From Nocardioides sp. YIM 152315 (GTDB taxonomy: Bacteria > Actinomycetota > Actinomycetes > Propionibacteriales > Nocardioidaceae): 64,000 bases of DNA. The notes beneath the pieces were generated by a model. It was not told the origin of the DNA. It ran no database searches and saw only the letters and a list, made by a program, of their open reading frames with translations. Shown here piece by piece: positions 59,616 to 64,000 of this stretch (its first letter is position 1; the number at the start of each line of letters is the position of its first letter). The translations under genes were made by a program, and so were the position numbers. The stretch spans positions 372,001 to 436,000 of the forward strand of contig NZ_JARGER010000043.1 of assembly GCF_029210375.1 (NCBI RefSeq), given 5' to 3'.

Positions 59616-59626
59616 GAGTCTCGGCG

Positions 59627-60271
59627 TCAGAGGCCGGTGTCGTCGGTGGACTCGAACCCGTGCCGGAACCCCCACGCGACGGCCTGGGCACGGTTGCTGA
59701 CGCCGATCTTGGCGTACGCCGTGCGGATGTAGGTCTTCACGGTGTTGATGCTGAGGTAGGCGCGCCGGGCGATCTCGTCGTTGCTGAGCCCGCGGGTGAT
59801 GAACGACATCATCTCCGCCTCCCGCTGCGACAGGCCGAGGTGCTGGCCCGGCCACGTGAGGACCGGCTCCTCCTGCTGCTCGGCCGGTCGGGGATGGTCG
59901 CTGCCCTGGATGGCGATGATGGCGGCGACCAGCTCCGCGGCGCTCAGGCTCTTGGGCAGGTAGCCCACCGCGCCCAGTCGGCGTGCTGCCTCCTCGGGGT
60001 AGTCGTCCCAGCTGTAGACGACGACCTTCGCCTCCTGCTCCGCGACGATCTGCCGGAGCTTCTCGTCGTGCTCGGGAAGCCGCCCGAACGTGTCGTAGAG
60101 GATGACGTCGGGGTGGTGCTGCACGAGCTCCGGGTTGGTGGTGATGTCGACGACCTGCACCTGCCCGGGGTAGCGCGCGAGCATCTGCGCGAGGCCCAGC
60201 AGGGCGATCTCGTAGTCGTTGGACAACGCCACCCGGATCGGGCGGGTGAGGTCTTCGCGCCGCTCGGACAT
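59627..60271 (-). CDS. LuxR-type response regulator (orphan)
   Basis: 214 residues. A receiver-like domain (RVALSNDYEIALLGLAQML, phosphoacceptor Asp in DVILYDTFG, Lys in GYLPKSLS) and a C-terminal LuxR helix-turn-helix (LSQREAEMMSFITRGLSNDE, YLSINTVKTYIRTAYAKIGV). The acidic pocket is ND rather than DD, so phosphorylation may be weaker or absent. No histidine kinase lies beside it. ATG at 60269-60271, downstream of glcF on the same strand after a 48-nt gap; the tail converges on the Eis-like gene. Confidence 0.88.
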   Translation of the reverse strand: MSERREDLTRPIRVALSNDYEIALLGLAQMLARYPGQVQVVDITTNPELVQHHPDVILYDTFGRLPEHDEKLRQIVAEQEAKVVVYSWDDYPEEAARRLGAVGYLPKSLSAAELVAAIIAIQGSDHPRPAEQQEEPVLTWPGQHLGLSQREAEMMSFITRGLSNDEIARRAYLSINTVKTYIRTAYAKIGVSNRAQAVAWGFRHGFESTDDTGL

Positions 60272-60319
60272 GACGGAACCGGTACCCGCTCGCCCTTCCG
60301 GGTGAACCTCGGGTTCCGA

Positions 60320-61621
60320 TCAGCTCAGCGGCCTCCCCTGGATCGCGGCGTCGATCACCTCGACCGTGTGTGCCAGGCGCATCGGGCGACCCCCCTGCCT
60401 GCGGGCGGCTGCCTCGAGCGACGCGGCCACCTGCATCAGGCAGCCGGGGTTGGCGGTGACGAGCACGTCTGCGCCGGTGGCGACGATGTTCGCCGCCTTG
60501 CGCTTCCCGAGCTCGCGCGCCGGCTCGGGGTTCAGCAGGTTGTAGACGCCGGCGGAGCCGCAGCACAGCTCGGGCTCGGGGATCTCGCGCAGCTCGACGC
60601 CGGGGATCGCCTCGAGCAGCCGTCGTGGCTGCATCCGCACACCCTGGGCATGCGCGAGGTGGCACGCGTCGTGATAGGCCACGACCGCCTCGACCGGATG
60701 TCGCGGGGCGACCGGGCCGAGCTCGTCGAGGAGCTCCGCGACGTCGCGCACGCGCCCGGCGAAGATCTGCGCTCGCTGCGCGTACGCCGGGTCGTCGGCG
60801 AGCAGGTCGGCGTACTCCTTCATGGCGGAGCCGCACCCGGCGGCGTTGACGACCACCTGGTCGACACCGGCGCGGTCGAAGGTGTCGACCACCCCACGGG
60901 CGAAGGCGCGCGCCTCCTCGTCACGGCCGTTGTGCACGGAGAGCGCACCGCAGCAGCCCTGGCCGGGCGGGATGACGACGTCGCAGCCCTCGGCGGTCAG
61001 GACGCGCACCGTGGCGGCGTTCACCCCCGGGAAGAACGCACCCTGCACGCACCCCGTGAGCAGCCCGACGACCGCGCGCCGCTCGCCGCGCGCGGTCGCG
61101 CGCTCGGGCAGCGCGTCGGCGCGGCCGATCCGCGGCGCCAGCCGCTCCATCGCGGCGAGCGAGGGGGCGAGCCGGTCGAGCAGTCCGGTGCGTCGCAGCG
61201 CCCGGTCGAGACCGGTGCGCTGCGCCACCCGCAGCGGACCGCGCAGCAGCCGGAGCCGGCGGGAGTAGGGGAACGTGGCGAAGATCAGCCCGCGCAGGGC
61301 GCGCTCGCTGCGGGAACGTTCGTGCTCGTGCTCGACGAGCGCGCGGGTCTGCTCGATCAGCCGGTCGTACTGCACGCCCGACGGGCAGGCGGTCACGCAG
61401 GCCATGCAGCCCAGGCACGCATCCCAGTGCTGCGACATCGCGTCGGTGACCTGACCGGTGTCGATGCTCTGCTGCATCAGGTGGATGCGGCCGCGGGGCG
61501 AGTCCATCTCCTCGCCCCACAGGACGTAGGTCGGGCAGGTCGGCAGGCAGAAGCCGCAGTGCACGCAGTCGTCGACGAGCGCCGGGTCCGGTCCCCGCGT
61601 CCCGGTGCGATCGGCGGTCAT
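60320..61621 (-). CDS. glcF: Glycolate oxidase iron-sulfur subunit
   Basis: 433 residues. Two N-terminal 4Fe-4S motifs (CVHCGFCLPTCPTY and CLGCMACVTACPSG) and two CCG domains (PPGQGCCGALSVHN with NAAGCGSAMKEY, and EPELCCGSAGVYNLL with NPGCLMQ). It carries electrons from the GlcD/GlcE flavoproteins to the membrane quinone pool. The ATG at 61619-61621 shares one base with the glcE stop (TGATG). Third gene of glcDEF. Confidence 0.94.
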   Translation of the reverse strand: MTADRTGTRGPDPALVDDCVHCGFCLPTCPTYVLWGEEMDSPRGRIHLMQQSIDTGQVTDAMSQHWDACLGCMACVTACPSGVQYDRLIEQTRALVEHEHERSRSERALRGLIFATFPYSRRLRLLRGPLRVAQRTGLDRALRRTGLLDRLAPSLAAMERLAPRIGRADALPERATARGERRAVVGLLTGCVQGAFFPGVNAATVRVLTAEGCDVVIPPGQGCCGALSVHNGRDEEARAFARGVVDTFDRAGVDQVVVNAAGCGSAMKEYADLLADDPAYAQRAQIFAGRVRDVAELLDELGPVAPRHPVEAVVAYHDACHLAHAQGVRMQPRRLLEAIPGVELREIPEPELCCGSAGVYNLLNPEPARELGKRKAANIVATGADVLVTANPGCLMQVAASLEAAARRQGGRPMRLAHTVEVIDAAIQGRPLS

Positions 61622-62742
61622 CAGAGGCCTCCCACGAAGCGGCCCGGCGAGAGCCGGTGGTCGGGGTCGAACTGCTGCTTGACGCGGCGCATCAGGTCCA
61701 GCGCCGGGATCGGACCCCAGACGTCGACGGCCCGCTTCACCTCGGACGGCGCGTCCACCACCACGACGGTGCCCTCGTGGCGGGCGCAGACCTCCCGCAG
61801 TCGCGCGAGTGCCCCGGGGACCGCGTCGGCGTCCTCCAGCGCGGCGTACAGCACGCCTGCGCCGCTCGACCCCCGCACGTGCGCGCCGACCTCGCGCGCC
61901 ACGGTGAGCACGTCACGCAGCCCGGAGAGGACACAGGTGAGCTTGAGGCCGGTCGATCCGGAGGTCCACGGGTACGACGACCAGGTCGCGGGCTCGACGT
62001 CGGCGACGGTGGCGCCGCCGAGGATCTCCTCGAGGTCGCGTACGCGGCGGGCGACGCCCTCGCTGCGACCGGCGATCTCGACGACCACGGTGCCGCCGCC
62101 CTCGGCCGGCCACTCCACCTCGACCGCCGCCGGCACGAGCTGGGAGTGCACGACGGCGTGGGTGACGTCGTGCGCCCGCTCCGCCGTGTCGACGTCGACG
62201 CCGACCCACCGGCGCGCCTCGGGCACCGGGTGGAGGCGGAAGACCGCCTCGGTGACGACGGCGAGCGTGCCGAACGAGCCGACCATGAGCTTGCCGAGGT
62301 CGTAGCCGGCGACGTTCTTGACGACGCGGCCGCCGGCCCTGGCGACCACGCCGTCCGCTCGGACGACGGTGACGCCGATCAGCAGGTCGCGGGCGGTGCC
62401 GGCGACCAGTCGTCGCGGACCGGACGCGTTGGTGGCGACCGTGCCGCCGATCGTGGCGCCCGGCACGGTCTCGTCGACGAGCAGCCGCTGCTCGGCGGCG
62501 CCGACGGTCTGCTGGAGGTCCGAGAGGCGCACGCCGGCCTGGACGTCGACGATCAGGTCGCCGGCCTGGTGGTCGAGCACTTTGCCCATGCCGCTGAGGT
62601 CGACGTGCAGGTCGGGGTCGACCGGCAGGCCCCAGCCGAGCTTGGTGCCGCGGCCGGTCGGGACGACGGTCAGCTTCCGGGCGGCGGCGTCGCGCATGAC
62701 CTCGGCGACCTCGTCGGTGCTCCCCGGAGTGACCACCGGCAC
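61621..62742 (-). CDS. glcE: Glycolate oxidase FAD-binding subunit
   Basis: 373 residues. FAD_binding_4 domain with VVPTGRGTKLGWGLP, TIGGTVATNASGPRRL and GRVVKNVAGYDLGKLMVGSFG, the last being diagnostic for GlcE. The C-terminal domain is short and ends DPDHRLSPGRFVGGL. It assembles with GlcD and GlcF to oxidise glycolate (or D-lactate) to glyoxylate. The GTG at 62740-62742 lies directly against the glcD stop. Confidence 0.94.
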   Translation of the reverse strand: MPVVTPGSTDEVAEVMRDAAARKLTVVPTGRGTKLGWGLPVDPDLHVDLSGMGKVLDHQAGDLIVDVQAGVRLSDLQQTVGAAEQRLLVDETVPGATIGGTVATNASGPRRLVAGTARDLLIGVTVVRADGVVARAGGRVVKNVAGYDLGKLMVGSFGTLAVVTEAVFRLHPVPEARRWVGVDVDTAERAHDVTHAVVHSQLVPAAVEVEWPAEGGGTVVVEIAGRSEGVARRVRDLEEILGGATVADVEPATWSSYPWTSGSTGLKLTCVLSGLRDVLTVAREVGAHVRGSSGAGVLYAALEDADAVPGALARLREVCARHEGTVVVVDAPSEVKRAVDVWGPIPALDLMRRVKQQFDPDHRLSPGRFVGGL

Positions 62743-64000
62743 TCAGAACACCTCCGCCAGCCCGGCCTCCTGGGCAGGGTGGACGCCCGATCGACGCCCG
62801 GGCACCTCACCGCAGAGCCGCGGGGTCGGGAAGACCTTGCCTGGGTTGGCGATCGACTGCGGGTCGAACGCGCAGCGCACCAGCTGCATCGTGTCGAGGT
62901 CGGCCTCGTCGTACATCCGCGGCAAGTAGCGCGCCTTGTCGGCGCCGACACCGTGCTCGCCGGTGATCGAGCCGCCGTGGGCGATGCAGAGGTCGAGGAT
63001 CGCGCCGCTGACCTCCTCGGCCGCGTCGCCCTCACCCTCGTGCGACTCGTCGAAGAGCACCAGCGGGTGCAGGTTGCCGTCGCCGGCGTGGAAGACGTTC
63101 GCGACCCGGACCCCGGACGAACGCGACAGCTCGGCGATCGCGGCGAGCACCTCCGGGAGGGCGGTCCGCGGGATGACACCGTCCTGGACGATGTAGTCGG
63201 GGCTGATCCGGCCCACCGCGGCGAACGCCGACTTGCGGCCCTTCCAGATCAGCGCGCGGTCGACGGCGTCGGTGGCGACGCGTTGCTCGAACGCGCCGGC
63301 CTCGCGGCACAGCCGCTCGACCTCGACGTACTCCGCCTCGACCTCGACGGCCGGCCCGTCGAGCTCGATCACCAGCACCGCGCCGGCGCCGTCGGGGTAG
63401 TGGCAGTGCACCGCCTCCTCTGCCGCCTCGATCGCGAGCGCGTCCATCATCTCGATGGCAGCCGGCACGATGCCTGCCGCGATGATCGCGGAGACCGCGG
63501 CGCCCGCGTGGTCGGTGGAGTCGAATCCCACCAGCATCGTGCGGACCTCCTCGGGCAGCCGCACCAGCCGCAACGTCACCGACGTGACGACCCCGAGCGT
63601 GCCCTCGGAGCCGATCACCGCGCCGAGCAGGTCGTAACCCGGGCTGTCGGGTGCCGCCGTCCCGATCCGCACCGTGTCGCCCTGCGCGGTGACGAAGTCT
63701 GCCGCGAGCACGTGGTTGGTCGTGAAGCCGTACTTCAGGCAGTGCGCGCCGCCGGAGTTCTCGGCCACGTTGCCGCCGATCGAGCAGATCTGCTGGCTGG
63801 AGGGATCCGGTGCGTAGTAGTAGCCGCCCGGCGTCGCCGCCTTCGTGACGTCGAGGTTGATGACCCCCGGCTCCACCACCGCGCGCTGGTCGTCGGCGCG
63901 TACGGCGCTGATCGCCCGCATCCTCGACGTCACGACCAGCACGCCTTCGGCGTGCGGAAGTGCGCCGCCGGAGAGGCCGGTCCCCGATCCGCGCGCCACG
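62743..64000 (-). CDS. glcD: Glycolate oxidase subunit GlcD (5' part outside the window)
   Basis: About 419 residues are visible; the start lies beyond the right edge. FAD-binding segment GSGTGLSGGALPHAEGVLVV, then PDPSSQQICSIGGNVAENSG, VIGSEGTLGVVTSVTLRL, and the oxidase C-terminal domain with NVFHAGDGNLHPLVLFDE and GGSITGEHGVGADKARYL. It is the catalytic flavoprotein that takes electrons from glycolate. An in-frame GTG at 63997-63999 is internal: family members have roughly 60-70 more residues before this point. Confidence 0.93.
   Translation of the reverse strand, partial: VARGSGTGLSGGALPHAEGVLVVTSRMRAISAVRADDQRAVVEPGVINLDVTKAATPGGYYYAPDPSSQQICSIGGNVAENSGGAHCLKYGFTTNHVLAADFVTAQGDTVRIGTAAPDSPGYDLLGAVIGSEGTLGVVTSVTLRLVRLPEEVRTMLVGFDSTDHAGAAVSAIIAAGIVPAAIEMMDALAIEAAEEAVHCHYPDGAGAVLVIELDGPAVEVEAEYVEVERLCREAGAFEQRVATDAVDRALIWKGRKSAFAAVGRISPDYIVQDGVIPRTALPEVLAAIAELSRSSGVRVANVFHAGDGNLHPLVLFDESHEGEGDAAEEVSGAILDLCIAHGGSITGEHGVGADKARYLPRMYDEADLDTMQLVRCAFDPQSIANPGKVFPTPRLCGEVPGRRSGVHPAQEAGLAEVF

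Overview
The window is very GC-rich with strong third-position G/C bias. It uses actinobacterial starts (many GTG, two TTG) and carries an actinobacterial gene set: a complete Mce lipid-import operon, a MenJ-type reductase, HadA/HadB dehydratases, and polyproline DUF4190 membrane proteins. The gene set resembles the Nocardioides/Nocardioidaceae group. That placement is by pattern recognition, not by a database search.

Layout. (1) 1-11.7 kb, minus strand: a macro-domain deacetylase, a frameshifted topoisomerase IB, a membrane-anchored propeller-like protein, an rRNA/tRNA-type methyltransferase-fold protein, a tiny one-helix peptide, a YdiJ-like FAD/Fe-S dehydrogenase coupled to a hydroxyacid-oxoacid transhydrogenase-like enzyme, a double Nudix protein, a MenJ-like reductase and two exported proteins. 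(2) 12-35.4 kb, minus strand: the transcription/translation core in the order tRNA-Trp, secE, nusG, rplK, rplA, rplJ, rplL, then a full mce operon (mkl, yrbEA, yrbEB, mceA-F, two Mce-associated proteins), then rpoB and rpoC. (3) 35.5-41 kb: aspC, an adenosine deaminase-like gene and two DUF4190 genes on the plus strand; murB, hadB, hadA, rpmG, tRNA-Met and tRNA-Thr on the minus strand. The order tRNA-Thr/tRNA-Met/rpmG/hadAB...tRNA-Trp/secE/nusG/rplKA...rplJL/mkl...rpoBC matches the mycobacterial order, with a murB/add/aspC block and the mce genes placed inside it.

(4) 41-50.7 kb: a thioesterase-like gene, a DoxX gene and a ROK regulator divergent from zwf-edd-eda (an Entner-Doudoroff operon), then a membrane protein, tag, a pirin-like gene and a polyproline membrane protein. 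(5) 51-54.3 kb: a homogentisate catabolic cluster in which hmgA diverges from an unknown 281-aa gene and fahA, with a palindromic operator candidate between them. (6) 54.4-60.3 kb: a VanY-like peptidase, a beta-helix lipoprotein and an OafA-like O-acyltransferase, an Eis-like acetyltransferase and an orphan LuxR regulator. (7) 60.3-64 kb: glcF, glcE and the 3' part of glcD (glycolate oxidase).

The most unusual non-coding signal is an 84-nt element present twice in opposite orientation (11799-11882 and 50876-50959). Each copy carries a perfect 26-bp palindrome followed by spaced CCGAGAAG motifs, so it looks like a REP-type dispersed element.
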